Shown here: piece by piece, positions 16,860 to 25,127 of the stretch
How positions within the stretch are numbered: position 1 is the stretch's first letter
Layout of the letters: every line of letters starts with the position of its first letter
Notes under the pieces: generated by a model
The model's input: only the letters and a program-made list of their open reading frames with translations
Told to the model about the DNA's origin: nothing
The model's database searches: none
Assembly (NCBI RefSeq): GCF_000196675.2
Contig: NC_015312.1
Location: 2,294,001-2,358,000, forward strand
DNA: 64,000 nt
Origin: Pseudonocardia benzenivorans CB1190
GTDB taxonomy: Bacteria; Actinomycetota; Actinomycetes; Mycobacteriales; Pseudonocardiaceae
Direction: 5' to 3'
Position numbers and translations under genes: made by a program

Positions 16860-17785
16860 CGCCCCGGGTGCTCGTGGTCGGCGCGGTGAACGTCGACCTG
16901 GTGGTGCACACCGACCGGCTGCCGGGGCCCGGGGAGACCGTGGTGGGTCCGGGCGTCGCGCGGCACGGCGGTGGGAAGGGTGCGAACGCGGCGGTCGCCG
17001 CGGCCCGGGCCGGCGCAGAGGTTCGCTACTGTGGTGCCGTCGGCGCGGACGACACCGGAACCGGTGCTCTGGCCGACCTGCGCGCGGAGGGGATCGACGT
17101 CACCGACGTGGCCGTGCTCGAGGACGTCGCCACCGGCACGGCCCTGATCGTCGTCGACGGCCGCGGGGAGAACCAGATCGCGGTGGGAGCCGGGGCCAAC
17201 GCGGCCGTGGAACCGGCTGCGGTGCGCGCCGCAGTGGCGCGCTCGGCGGAGTGGGCCGGCTGCGTGCTGGTCAGCACCGAGATCCCGCCGGAGGCGGTCG
17301 CGGCGGCGGTGGAGACGACGGTGGCGCACGGGTTGGCGTGCGTGCTCAACCCCGCACCGGTGGCCGCGGGCCTGGTGGACCTGCTCCGGCTCGGCCCGGT
17401 CGTCACGCCGAACCGGTCTGAGCTGCGGGACCTCTACGCGCTGGTGGAGGAGGGTACGGCCGGCTCGGTCGCGGAGATGGCGACCGCGGTGGCCGCTCTG
17501 ACCGGCGCATCGGTGGTGGTGACGCTCGGCGGCGACGGGGTCTTGATCGTCGACCCCGAGCGGGGGGTGACGTCCCTGCCCGCCCCGCCCGCGGACGTCC
17601 GGGACACCACCGGCGCGGGCGACACGTTCAACGGGGTGCTCGCAGCCGCGCTGGCCGCTGGAGCCGCGGTCCCCGAGGCCGTCGCCCGGGGCGTGGCGGC
17701 AGCCTCGCTGTCCGTCGGCACGGTCGGGGCACGAGCCGGCATGCCACGGGCTGCGGCGATCGACGGAGCGACGGGGCCGGGCTGA
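16856..17785 (+). CDS. rbsK: Ribokinase (PfkB family)
   Basis: 309 aa. VVGAVNVDLVV at the N-terminus, the substrate-binding GGKGANAAVAAARAG, NPAPV, and the second PfkB signature DTTGAGDTFNGVLAAAL with the catalytic Asp fit ribokinase, which makes ribose 5-phosphate. The ATG at 16856 overlaps the lacI stop. It lies 37 bp before prs, so the operon converts ribose to PRPP directly, the co-substrate of the nadV-like enzyme. Adenosine kinase or another PfkB sugar kinase is possible, but the NPAPV and GGKGAN motifs favour ribokinase. Confidence 0.82.
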   Translation: MTPRVLVVGAVNVDLVVHTDRLPGPGETVVGPGVARHGGGKGANAAVAAARAGAEVRYCGAVGADDTGTGALADLRAEGIDVTDVAVLEDVATGTALIVVDGRGENQIAVGAGANAAVEPAAVRAAVARSAEWAGCVLVSTEIPPEAVAAAVETTVAHGLACVLNPAPVAAGLVDLLRLGPVVTPNRSELRDLYALVEEGTAGSVAEMATAVAALTGASVVVTLGGDGVLIVDPERGVTSLPAPPADVRDTTGAGDTFNGVLAAALAAGAAVPEAVARGVAAASLSVGTVGARAGMPRAAAIDGATGPG

Positions 17786-17822
17786 TGGGCCGACCCCCAC
17801 GAACCCCACGAAGGGTGGATTC

Positions 17823-18815
17823 ATGACGGCGTCTCTACAGCGGGGCTACGACAAGCGGCTGATGCTGTTCTCGGGCCGCGCGAACCCTGTGCTTGCCGAC
17901 CGGATCGCCGGGCAGCTGGGTGTCGATCTCGGTCCGATCACGCTCAGAACCTTCTCCAACGACGAGGTCTACTGCCGGTTCGACGAGTCGATCCGCGGCG
18001 CGGACGTGTTCCTCGTCCAACCCATGTGCGCCAACCCCGAGAGCGGGATCAACGCCAACGACGCGCTGCTCGAGCTGCTGGTCATGGTCGACGCGGCGGT
18101 CGGGGCCAGCGCCCACCGGGTGATCGCCGTGACCCCCTGGTACGGCTACTCCCGACAGGACAAGAAGTCCGCCCCCCGCGAGCCGATCTCGGCCCGGATG
18201 GTCGCCCGCACCCTCGAGGCGGTCGGCGTGGACCGAGTGCTGACCATGGATCTGCACGCAGGCCAGCTACAAGGGTTCTTCGGGATCCCGGTCGACCACA
18301 TGACCGCGCTGATGATGCTCGCCGACCACTTCGCCGGCCTGGACGACGACCTGGTCGTCGTCGCCCCGGACGCCGGCCGGGTCAAACTGAACAAACAGTT
18401 CGCCACCCGCATGGGCGCCGGGCTGGCCATCCTGGACAAGGAACGACCCGCCCAACAGGTCGCCGAGATCAACCAGGTGATCGGCGACGTCCGAGGCAAG
18501 ACCGCGATCATCGTCGACGACATCATCGACACCGCGGGCACGCTACGCGCCGCCGGCGAGGCGGTGGTCCGGGCCGGAGCCCGGCGCGTGTTCGCCGCCG
18601 CCACCCACCCCGTGTTCAGCGGCCGGGCCTACGACAACCTCGCGGCCTCCCCGTTCGAACGCATCGTCGTCACCGACACCATCCCACTCCGCCCCGGCGC
18701 CCCACCCACGATCGACGTCGTGTCCTGCGCCCCACTACTCGCCGACTCCATCCACCGAATCTTCACCGACGACTCCGTCAGCGAAGTCTTCGGCGGCAAG
18801 AACCACCTCTTCTAG
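17823..18815 (+). CDS. prs: Ribose-phosphate pyrophosphokinase (PRPP synthetase)
   Basis: 330 aa. Makes PRPP from ribose 5-phosphate and ATP in the cytoplasm. Landmarks are FSNDEVYCRFDESIRG, PWYGYSRQDKK, DLHAGQLQGFF, PDAGRVKLNKQF, and the PRPP loop VDDIIDTAGTL. It is complete and looks functional. It is almost certainly a second, accessory copy, since actinobacteria normally carry a housekeeping prs elsewhere. Its location next to ribokinase and near two nadV-like genes implies dedicated PRPP supply. Confidence 0.92.
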   Translation: MTASLQRGYDKRLMLFSGRANPVLADRIAGQLGVDLGPITLRTFSNDEVYCRFDESIRGADVFLVQPMCANPESGINANDALLELLVMVDAAVGASAHRVIAVTPWYGYSRQDKKSAPREPISARMVARTLEAVGVDRVLTMDLHAGQLQGFFGIPVDHMTALMMLADHFAGLDDDLVVVAPDAGRVKLNKQFATRMGAGLAILDKERPAQQVAEINQVIGDVRGKTAIIVDDIIDTAGTLRAAGEAVVRAGARRVFAAATHPVFSGRAYDNLAASPFERIVVTDTIPLRPGAPPTIDVVSCAPLLADSIHRIFTDDSVSEVFGGKNHLF

Positions 18816-18867
18816 GTTCACTCGATGAGGACACGGTGGTGCTTCCCGGACGGGGTCGCTACAGTCG

Positions 18868-18881
18868 TGGAAACGTTTATA
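18868..18881. promoter_or_regulatory. LacI operator upstream of LLM copy 1
   Basis: TGGAAACGTTTATA, 12 of 14 matches, 28 bp before the LLM start codon. The other LLM copy lacks such a site. Confidence 0.6.
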
Positions 18882-18907
18882 TTCCCACTGTTGTAGAGGA
18901 GAGACGA

Positions 18908-19995
18908 CATGGCATTGAAGTTCTGGGTGACGACGCCCTTCTTCTACTCGGACATGGATCGCCCGTGGGGCGAGCTGCTGCAGGACATGTTGACGATCGT
19001 CGACACCGCCGAGCGGCTCGGTTTCGAGGGCGTCGCGATCAACGAGAACGTGTTCCAGAACTACGTCGCGAACCCCAGCGCGCTGGCTTTCGCGGCGCTC
19101 GCGGCGGCCCGCACCACGCGGCTGCGGATCCTGCCGGGCGTGGTGGTGCTCCCGAGCTACAACCCGCTGCTGATCGCGTCGGAGATGGCGATGCTCGACC
19201 ACCTGGCCCCGGGTCGGGTGGGTATCGGTGTGGCCCGTGGTGGCGGCCGTTACCAGCTGGACCGGATCGGGGTGGACCCGGCCAAGTCGCGGGAGATCTA
19301 CGAGGAGGCGCTGGAGATCATCCAGAAGGTGTGGGTCGAGGACAACGTGACCTACGAGGGCCGCTACTTCTCGTTCCCGCGCACCACGCTCGTGCCCAAG
19401 CCCGCCTCGCAGCCCGGCCCCGACCTGTGGGTCGCCTCGCAGAGTGTCGACGGCGTGCGGAAGGTGGCCGCGCAGGGGCACAACCTGCTCACCGCGCCCA
19501 ACTGGGGCAACTTCGAGCCGCACGGGGACCTCGAGGCGCTCCTGGAGGCCTTCAACACCGCGGCCGCCGAGAGCGGCTCGCCGCGCGGCGAAGTCATGGT
19601 CTACCGGCACACCTGGCTGGGCCGGACCGAGACCGACGCGCTCGAGTTCTTCGACGACATGGTCAGCGAGTACAACCACTACCTCGCGCTCACCCAGACC
19701 GTCAGCCAGGGCACCCGTGAGGACCGCCTCAAGGCGCGTGGCACGGGCGAGAAGATCGAGTTCGTGGAGGCCGGCCGCGTCGTGCCCGCGAACGAGTCGC
19801 CGTCCTCGGAAGGCCTCTGGGAGAAGTACTCCGACCCGGTCCTCACCACCGCGGACAAGATGATCGAGCGGTTCAAGCAGATGGAGGCCATGGGCGTCGA
19901 CCACCTCGCCTGCCTGATCGCCTGGGGCCAGCCCATCGAGGCCGTCGTCGCCCAGATGGAACTGATGGCCGAGCAGGTCCTGCCCGCCTTCGCCG
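18908..19995. repeat. LLM repeat, copy 1 (inverted partner 25141-26228)
   Basis: 1088 bp shared with 25141-26228 in inverted orientation. Identity begins one base before the ATG and stops about 26 bp before the end of this ORF. Upstream and downstream sequences are unrelated. Confidence 0.85.
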
Positions 19996-20021
19996 AGGAC
20001 CGCACGCCCTCCAGGGTCTGA
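18909..20021 (+). CDS. LLM class flavin-dependent monooxygenase, copy 1
   Basis: 370 aa luciferase-like TIM-barrel protein. Seen are FWVTTPFFYSDMDRPW at the start, GFEGVAINEN, LRILPGVVVLPSYNPLLIASE, LDHLAPGRVGIGVARGGG and LWVASQS. Members use reduced FMN from a partner reductase to oxygenate substrates. RutA of this superfamily opens the uracil ring, so attack on a ribosylated heterocycle is plausible. The start follows GAGGAGAG. It heads a run with amidohydrolase, hydrolase, flavin reductase and tetR. The C-terminus differs from copy 2 only in the last 8 or so residues. Confidence 0.85.
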   Translation: MALKFWVTTPFFYSDMDRPWGELLQDMLTIVDTAERLGFEGVAINENVFQNYVANPSALAFAALAAARTTRLRILPGVVVLPSYNPLLIASEMAMLDHLAPGRVGIGVARGGGRYQLDRIGVDPAKSREIYEEALEIIQKVWVEDNVTYEGRYFSFPRTTLVPKPASQPGPDLWVASQSVDGVRKVAAQGHNLLTAPNWGNFEPHGDLEALLEAFNTAAAESGSPRGEVMVYRHTWLGRTETDALEFFDDMVSEYNHYLALTQTVSQGTREDRLKARGTGEKIEFVEAGRVVPANESPSSEGLWEKYSDPVLTTADKMIERFKQMEAMGVDHLACLIAWGQPIEAVVAQMELMAEQVLPAFAEDRTPSRV

Positions 20022-20050
20022 CCGCCTCAGCGGCTCGGCGACATGCCGGG

Positions 20051-20082
20051 GCTCGGCGACACGTAGGCGGCTGTCGCCGAGC
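20051..20082 (+). terminator. Hairpin after LLM copy 1
   Basis: GCTCGGCGACA (20051-20061) pairs perfectly with TGTCGCCGAGC (20072-20082) across a 10-nt loop, between the LLM and amidohydrolase genes. It lacks a U-tract and may be a partial terminator. Confidence 0.5.
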
Positions 20083-20126
20083 TCCCTGCCCCAGACGTAC
20101 CCACCTACCAGCGGGACGGTGAACAG

Positions 20127-21389
20127 GTGAACGACATCGCCATCGAGGGCGGCCTGGTCTGGGCCGCACCGGGCACACACCACGTGAACGGCCTCGTCGT
20201 CATCCAGAACGGGATCATCACGTACGTCGGACCCGCCGACGACGCCGCGGTACCCGCCGGGACACGACGGATCGACGCGAGCGGCTGCACCGTCCTGCCC
20301 GGTCTGATCGACGCGCACGTACACCTGACGACCAACTCCGACCACGACAACGTGGTGGCGAGCGCCGTCTTCCGCAGGCAGGTGACCAAGCCGGCGAAGC
20401 TGCTGCACGGGCTGCGCAACGCCCATCGCGCCCTCGCGGCCGGCTTCACCACCTTGCGGGTGATGGGACACCGCGACGTCGGAGAGATCAAGCTGCGCGA
20501 CTTCGTCGAGCGGGGCCCGACCATCGGCCCGCGGCTGCTGGTCTCCCCGTGGTGGATCACCATGACCAACGGCCACGGCGACCGGTCCTATCCGCCTTGC
20601 ACCCCCCGCCGTCGCCGGGACATCGCCGACGGTGTCGACGAGTGCGGCAAGCTCGTCCGACTGCAAGCTCGCGAGGGTGCCGACTTCATCAAAGTCATGG
20701 TCAGCGGCGGAATGTCACCCGCCGAAGAGCCCCACAGGCCGAACTACACCGTCGCCGAGCTCACCGCGATCGTCGAGGAGGCACACGACCTCGACCTACG
20801 GGTCGCCGCACACGCACTGTCGATCGACGATATCCGCCGCAGCCTCGCCGCCGGGGTCGACAGTATCGAGCACGGCTCCTACCTGGACGAGCCCACCGCG
20901 AAGGAGATGGCCGAGCGCGGAAGCTACCTGGTGCCGACCATGGCCTTCGACGACTGGTGCCAACGCGAAGGAACCCGCCGCGGACTCACCCCCGAGGGCG
21001 TGGAGGACCTGCGCGACGCCCATGACCGCACGATCGAGGCCTTCGCCATCGCCCGCCAGGCCGGAGTCCGGATCGCCATGGGCACCGACTCCTCCGGCAC
21101 GCTGTGCCCCTTCGGTGCGCATGCCCGGGAGCTGGAGCTCTACGTCGAGCACGGCATGACACCGGAGGAAGCCCTGACCACGGCCACGGTCACCGCGGCC
21201 GAGCTGCTCGGGCGCGAACACCAGATCGGCAAGCTCGCAGTCGGCTTCGCCGGGGACGTCGTGATCGTCAGCGGCGACGTGCTGTCCGATATCCGACTGC
21301 TCGGTGACCAGAACAACATCACCCACGTCCTCACCGCCGGTGTGGACCGCAGCGACTATCTCGCCGCTGCTGCGTCGGTCCTCAGTTGA
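20127..21389 (+). CDS. Metal-dependent amidohydrolase
   Basis: 420 aa amidohydrolase-superfamily enzyme (imidazolonepropionase/prolidase-like group). VLPGLIDAHVHL carries the HxH motif, ADFIKVMVSGG carries the bridging Lys, VAAHALS and IEHGSYLD carry metal histidines, and AMGTDSS carries the catalytic Asp. The GTG at 20127 is used. It would cleave a C-N bond of a ring or amide. It follows the LLM copy by 105 bp and precedes the alpha/beta hydrolase by 46 bp, so it most likely acts after oxidative ring attack. Confidence 0.85.
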   Translation: MNDIAIEGGLVWAAPGTHHVNGLVVIQNGIITYVGPADDAAVPAGTRRIDASGCTVLPGLIDAHVHLTTNSDHDNVVASAVFRRQVTKPAKLLHGLRNAHRALAAGFTTLRVMGHRDVGEIKLRDFVERGPTIGPRLLVSPWWITMTNGHGDRSYPPCTPRRRRDIADGVDECGKLVRLQAREGADFIKVMVSGGMSPAEEPHRPNYTVAELTAIVEEAHDLDLRVAAHALSIDDIRRSLAAGVDSIEHGSYLDEPTAKEMAERGSYLVPTMAFDDWCQREGTRRGLTPEGVEDLRDAHDRTIEAFAIARQAGVRIAMGTDSSGTLCPFGAHARELELYVEHGMTPEEALTTATVTAAELLGREHQIGKLAVGFAGDVVIVSGDVLSDIRLLGDQNNITHVLTAGVDRSDYLAAAASVLS

Positions 21390-21435
21390 CCGCGGCGCCA
21401 GGTCGAGCGGGCCACCACAGGGAGAGCAGGAAGGC

Positions 21436-22260
21436 ATGAGTTGGGTTCGTGTTCGGGGCTTCGGCTGCTTCGTGGCGGAGTTCGGCAGCGGTGACCGCAC
21501 CATCGTGTTGATCCACGGGTGGTGCAGCGACTCGACCGATTGGGTCGACCAGATTTCTGCTTTCGCCTGCGACGCGCGTGTCGTGACACTCGACCTGCGG
21601 GGGCACGGGCATTCCGAACGGACCGCGAGCGGGTACGGGAGCGTGGATCTCGCCGAGGACGTGATCGCCGTCCTCGACCATCTGGGCCTGAGCGACAGCC
21701 ATCTGGTCGGGCACTCCCTGGGCGGCATCATCGCCGACCTGGTGGCTGTGCGCCGCCCGGACCTGGTTCGCTCGGTCCTGCTGATCGACCCGGCCTACGG
21801 GCAGCCCGAGGAGTGGGAGGGCCGGGTTCGCGCGATCATCGGGGACCCGGCTTCCGCCGACAGCGCAGAACGCGCCGCGGTGGCAGCCGACCTCGAGCCG
21901 GAGATACACAACAGCGTCACCGCCGCCCGCCGGACCCGACGCCGGCTACAGGCGCTCGCACTCGGGCCCGGGGTCGTGTGGCAAACCTTTGCCGGCATGT
22001 GGTGCGGCGAGGACGCGCCGGGGCTTCGCCCGCAGACCGAACGCGCGATCCGCGAGCGCCGCCGGCCGACACTGTGCATCTACGCCCACGAGCCGACCTA
22101 CACCTGGGAGTCGCACCTCGTCGACGTGCTCGGTCTCGATACCCGGGTCGAGCTCTGGACAGGCGTCACCCACTTCCTGCACCAGGACGACCCGAAGCAG
22201 TTCAACGACGTCGCATCGGCCTGGTTCGAGGCAAATCAGGCGGCGCGCGGTGCTCGCTGA
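21436..22260 (+). CDS. Alpha/beta-hydrolase
   Basis: 274 aa. LIHGWCSDSTDW is the oxyanion-hole region, LVGHSLGGII is the nucleophile elbow (Ser), and TGVTHFLHQDDP contains the catalytic His; the acid is probably in the HEPTYTW region. The ATG at 21436 follows AGGAAGG. The fold covers ester, lactone, amide and C-C hydrolases. Its position between the amidohydrolase and flavin reductase suggests hydrolysis of a pathway intermediate. Confidence 0.8.
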   Translation: MSWVRVRGFGCFVAEFGSGDRTIVLIHGWCSDSTDWVDQISAFACDARVVTLDLRGHGHSERTASGYGSVDLAEDVIAVLDHLGLSDSHLVGHSLGGIIADLVAVRRPDLVRSVLLIDPAYGQPEEWEGRVRAIIGDPASADSAERAAVAADLEPEIHNSVTAARRTRRRLQALALGPGVVWQTFAGMWCGEDAPGLRPQTERAIRERRRPTLCIYAHEPTYTWESHLVDVLGLDTRVELWTGVTHFLHQDDPKQFNDVASAWFEANQAARGAR

Positions 22261-22317
22261 TACGCGCCGCTCACCCTCTGTCGCGTGACCCTGACAACCC
22301 GAGCCGAAAGTAGATCG

Positions 22318-22830
22318 ATGGCATCACAACTGAGTTTCGGTCCGCTGCCCGTTGACCAGGCGGAGTTGCGGCGGGCCTACAGCTGTTTCCCCAGCGGCGT
22401 GACAGCTGTCTGCGCGCTGGACGACGAGGAGCCCGTCGGGATCGCGGCGAGTTCGTTCACCTCTGTCTCGATCACCCCACCGCTGGTGTCGGTCTGTGTG
22501 GCACACAGCTCGACGACGTGGCCGCGGTTGCGGCAGTTGCCCCGGCTGGGGGTGAGCGTGCTCGCAGACGGCCAGGAGGAACTGTGCCGCTCGCTCGCGG
22601 CGAAGGACCGCGACCGGTTCGTCGACGTCCCGTGGGAGCCCAGCGAAGACGGCGCCGTCTTCGTCAGGGGCGCTGCAGCATGGCTCGACTGCTCGGTGCA
22701 CTCCGAGCTGCCCGCGGGCGACCACGACATCGTGCTGCTGCAGATCCACCGTCTGACCGGAGACCCCCGCAACGAGCCGCTGGTCTTCCACAGCAGCCGG
22801 TTCCGTCGCCTCGTCGCACTCGAATCCTGA
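22318..22830 (+). CDS. Flavin reductase (RutF/HpaC-like)
   Basis: 170 aa split-barrel FMN-binding protein: FPSGVTAVCA, GIAASSFTSVSITPPLVSVCV, LGVSVLADGQEEL and the C-terminal HSSRFRRLV fit the two-component-monooxygenase reductase family. It would supply reduced FMN to the LLM monooxygenases. The ATG at 22318 is preferred over 22285 because it is the first start that preserves the family N-terminus. It lies 57 bp behind the hydrolase, in the same run as the LLM copy 1. Confidence 0.85.
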   Translation: MASQLSFGPLPVDQAELRRAYSCFPSGVTAVCALDDEEPVGIAASSFTSVSITPPLVSVCVAHSSTTWPRLRQLPRLGVSVLADGQEELCRSLAAKDRDRFVDVPWEPSEDGAVFVRGAAAWLDCSVHSELPAGDHDIVLLQIHRLTGDPRNEPLVFHSSRFRRLVALES

Positions 22831-23044
22831 CCCAGCAGCCGTGTCGCGGGCCGGGGCAGTCCCAACCCCTCTCTTCCGGGCCGCATCTGGGGCACCGCTC
22901 GACGAGGCCGCAGCCACACGGCCGACCCGCCGCCCGAGCGTGCGCCGGTCCCGAAATCCGGCGGAGCGTCCTACGGCGGACGTGACGAGACACTATGGTT
23001 CTCCCAGCATTGACGAGGGCCAGGCAGGTGGAAGGAGTTGTGCA

Positions 23045-23632
23045 GTGCGAGCAAGACCTCGTTCCGATGCCACCCGCCTCGCCCTCCTCAATGCAGCCCT
23101 CGATGTTGCGGCCGAGTACGGGGTCAAGGGCGTCACCCACCGACGGGTCGCCGGCGCCGCCGGGCTGTCCCTCGGGCTGACCAGCTACCACTTCGCCAAC
23201 CTCGACGATCTACTGCTCGAGGCGTTCCGGCTCTTCGTCTCGCACACCTCGGCCCTGTACGAACGTCAGTTCCACGAAGCCACCGACCTCGAGTCCATGA
23301 TCGACGCGGCGCTCGCGGTCGTGAACGCGCTCAAGGACAGCGACCGAGAACGCACCCTGCTCTACGAGCTCTACGCCCAGAGCGTCCGCGACCCCGCCTA
23401 CCGAGAGCTCGTCACTTCATGGGCAGAATCGGCGCGCGCGGGCGTGGAACGTCTCTACAGCGCACGCACCGCCCGGTTCCTCGAGGCGGCCTGGGAAGGT
23501 GCCAGCGCGCAGCTGATACAAGGTCGCGACGACCAGTCCGACGATGAACTACGCGACCTGTTCCGCCTGATCCTGCTTCACGACCAGGGCGAGGTCACCG
23601 GTGGCACAACCGCAGCCACCCCTCCCGGCTGA
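23045..23632 (+). CDS. TetR-family transcriptional regulator
   Basis: 195 aa. N-terminal helix-turn-helix: LLNAALDVAAEYGVKGVTHRRVAGAAGLSLGLTSYHF, typical of TetR proteins, followed by an alpha-helical ligand domain. The GTG at 23045 follows GGAAGGAG. It is separated by 214 bp from the flavin reductase and so may have its own promoter. It would be a second regulator of the island besides LacI, perhaps sensing the heterocycle itself; that is a guess. Confidence 0.82.
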   Translation: MRARPRSDATRLALLNAALDVAAEYGVKGVTHRRVAGAAGLSLGLTSYHFANLDDLLLEAFRLFVSHTSALYERQFHEATDLESMIDAALAVVNALKDSDRERTLLYELYAQSVRDPAYRELVTSWAESARAGVERLYSARTARFLEAAWEGASAQLIQGRDDQSDDELRDLFRLILLHDQGEVTGGTTAATPPG

Positions 23633-23934
23633 GAGCATGCTCGAGGAGATCAACTGGCGGGTACGAAGATGCGGCGTAGCGGTAGTGGGCCCGCCGCGGG
23701 CGGGGCGTCAGGTGGCGGTGTCCTGCAGAACCCGCCGTCCGCACCGTCGGCTCTGCACAGGCCGGCCAGTACGAGACCGCATCGCGTCCGCGCAGCCCCG
23801 CAGGTGCACGCCCCGCACCCCGAGCGCCCTGAGCTCCTCGACGATCTCGTGCGGCGGGGCCTCACTCCCCGAGTCGTCGGTCATGACCCGGCTGACGGGG
23901 CCCCCGGCGGCGGAGCGCGGGAGAGGACGTCACG
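23633..23934. other. 302 bp without a recognisable gene
   Basis: Between convergent tetR and the HAD phosphatase gene. The minus strand has a short frame with EIVEELRALGVRGVHLRGC that looks protein-like, but I cannot place it in a family. Confidence 0.3.
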
Positions 23935-24561
23935 TCACGACACCACCAGGTCCCGGCCGAGCGCGTAGGCCGCACGCAGGTCGAGGCCCTCGTAGACGAC
24001 GGCGCACCGGTCGCGCAGGACGTCGGTGGGGTTGATCCCGACGGTGCGGGCGAGCCGCTCGAAGAGCAGCACGTCGGAGCGGGAGTCGCCGTAGGCCGTG
24101 CAGTCGTCCTCGCTCAGCCCGAGGTCCGCGAGCAGGCCGAGGGTGATGTCGACCTTGTCCTGGAGGGTGAGCAGCGAATCCGTGGTCGGCGGACGGCCGG
24201 GCACGACGTCCGAGCCGAACGTCCGGTGCGCACCCCACCCCTCCAGCCTGCGCACGAAGAAGTGCGGGGACTGGGAGATCACGGCGATGTGTTCGCCGCG
24301 GGCCCGGATGTCCGCGAAGACCTCCGGGACGCCCTCGATCCAGGCTGCGGCGGCGAAGGCGGCGTCGATCTCGGCATCGGAGGCGTCCATCCAGAGGGGC
24401 AGCACCGACTCCCAGAACTGCAGGTCGGTCAGCTGTCCGGCGTTCCAGGCCCGTTCGACGGCGTCCGCGACCTCGAACGTGCCGAGGTGGCGTGACAGTT
24501 CCACGGTGGCGGCGCCGCGCAGCAGCGTGCCGTCCATGTCGAAGACGTGCAGGCGGGTCAT
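23935..24561 (-). CDS. HAD-superfamily phosphatase
   Basis: 208 aa HAD-IB (SerB-like) phosphohydrolase: motif I FDMDGTLL at the N-terminus, motif II in AVISQSPHFF, and motif III/IV in YGDSRSDVLLFE. The ATG at 24561 follows AAGGAGA. A decayed nadV 3' end lies directly upstream on the same strand, and a decayed HAD gene follows nadV copy 2 at 31348, so nadV-HAD appears to be the ancestral order. A fitting role is dephosphorylation of a ribonucleotide intermediate to the nucleoside (inferred). Confidence 0.82.
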   Translation of the reverse strand: MTRLHVFDMDGTLLRGAATVELSRHLGTFEVADAVERAWNAGQLTDLQFWESVLPLWMDASDAEIDAAFAAAAWIEGVPEVFADIRARGEHIAVISQSPHFFVRRLEGWGAHRTFGSDVVPGRPPTTDSLLTLQDKVDITLGLLADLGLSEDDCTAYGDSRSDVLLFERLARTVGINPTDVLRDRCAVVYEGLDLRAAYALGRDLVVS

Positions 24562-24632
24562 GGTTCTCCTTGCGGGTGGCTCGGCGCGCCGGCGGGGAGG
24601 GGATGGGCGGGGCGGGACTGCGTCAGGCCCAG

Positions 24633-24790
24633 ACGGACATCTCAATCGAGACGGTCCGCATCCGACCGACATAGTCTATGTAGTCGGACTCCGGAACCTC
24701 GCGCTCACAGTTCGCGATCAGCTCGGTGAAGTCTCACTTCCTGAGCAGCTTGCCGTTGCGGCACACCGGCTGCAGCACGTGCTCCGGTTC
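24633..24790 (-). pseudogene. nadV fossil (3' end)
   Basis: Aligns on the minus strand with the last 50 or so codons of the nadV-like genes; for example the stretch ATCAGCTCGGTGAAGTC is shared, and TGAGCAGCTTGCCGT follows in both. There are many substitutions and no open frame. It is the third nadV copy in the window, placed just upstream of the intact HAD phosphatase. Confidence 0.75.
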
Positions 24791-24800
24791 GTGTCACCGC

Positions 24801-25127
24801 TCAGGCGGTGACCACCGGGGAGGCGTCGAGGATCCGCCGCCGCATCGTCGCGAACAGCGGTCCACCGGCCTCGGCAGCGCTCAGCGCCGCGATCCACTCC
24901 GGGTCGGCCAGCATCGCGTTCCATTTCCGTTCGAGGTCGGCGAGGTCATCGAACCGCAGGGTGTAGACGAGTTCGCCCCAGGAGTGCTCGCCGATCATGG
25001 TACGGCCGGCGCTGACCAGCTCCATGCCGTGCTTGGCCAGCATCGGCACGGTGGCCGAGGTGAACAGGTCGATCACCGCCTCGAGCCGCCCCGGGACGGC
25101 CACGTACTCGCGCACCTCGTAGATCAC
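24801..25127 (-). CDS. NIPSNAP-family protein, copy 2
   Basis: 108 aa. Shares YEVREYV, PGRLE, a central YTLRFDDLADLERKWNAML and DPEWIAALSAAEAGGP with the protein at 1073, but the two have diverged clearly, unlike the near-identical repeats. The GTG at 25127 overlaps the stop of the LLM gene (GTGA), so both are translated together. It probably works with the LLM monooxygenase, for example on its product. Confidence 0.78.
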   Translation of the reverse strand: MIYEVREYVAVPGRLEAVIDLFTSATVPMLAKHGMELVSAGRTMIGEHSWGELVYTLRFDDLADLERKWNAMLADPEWIAALSAAEAGGPLFATMRRRILDASPVVTA

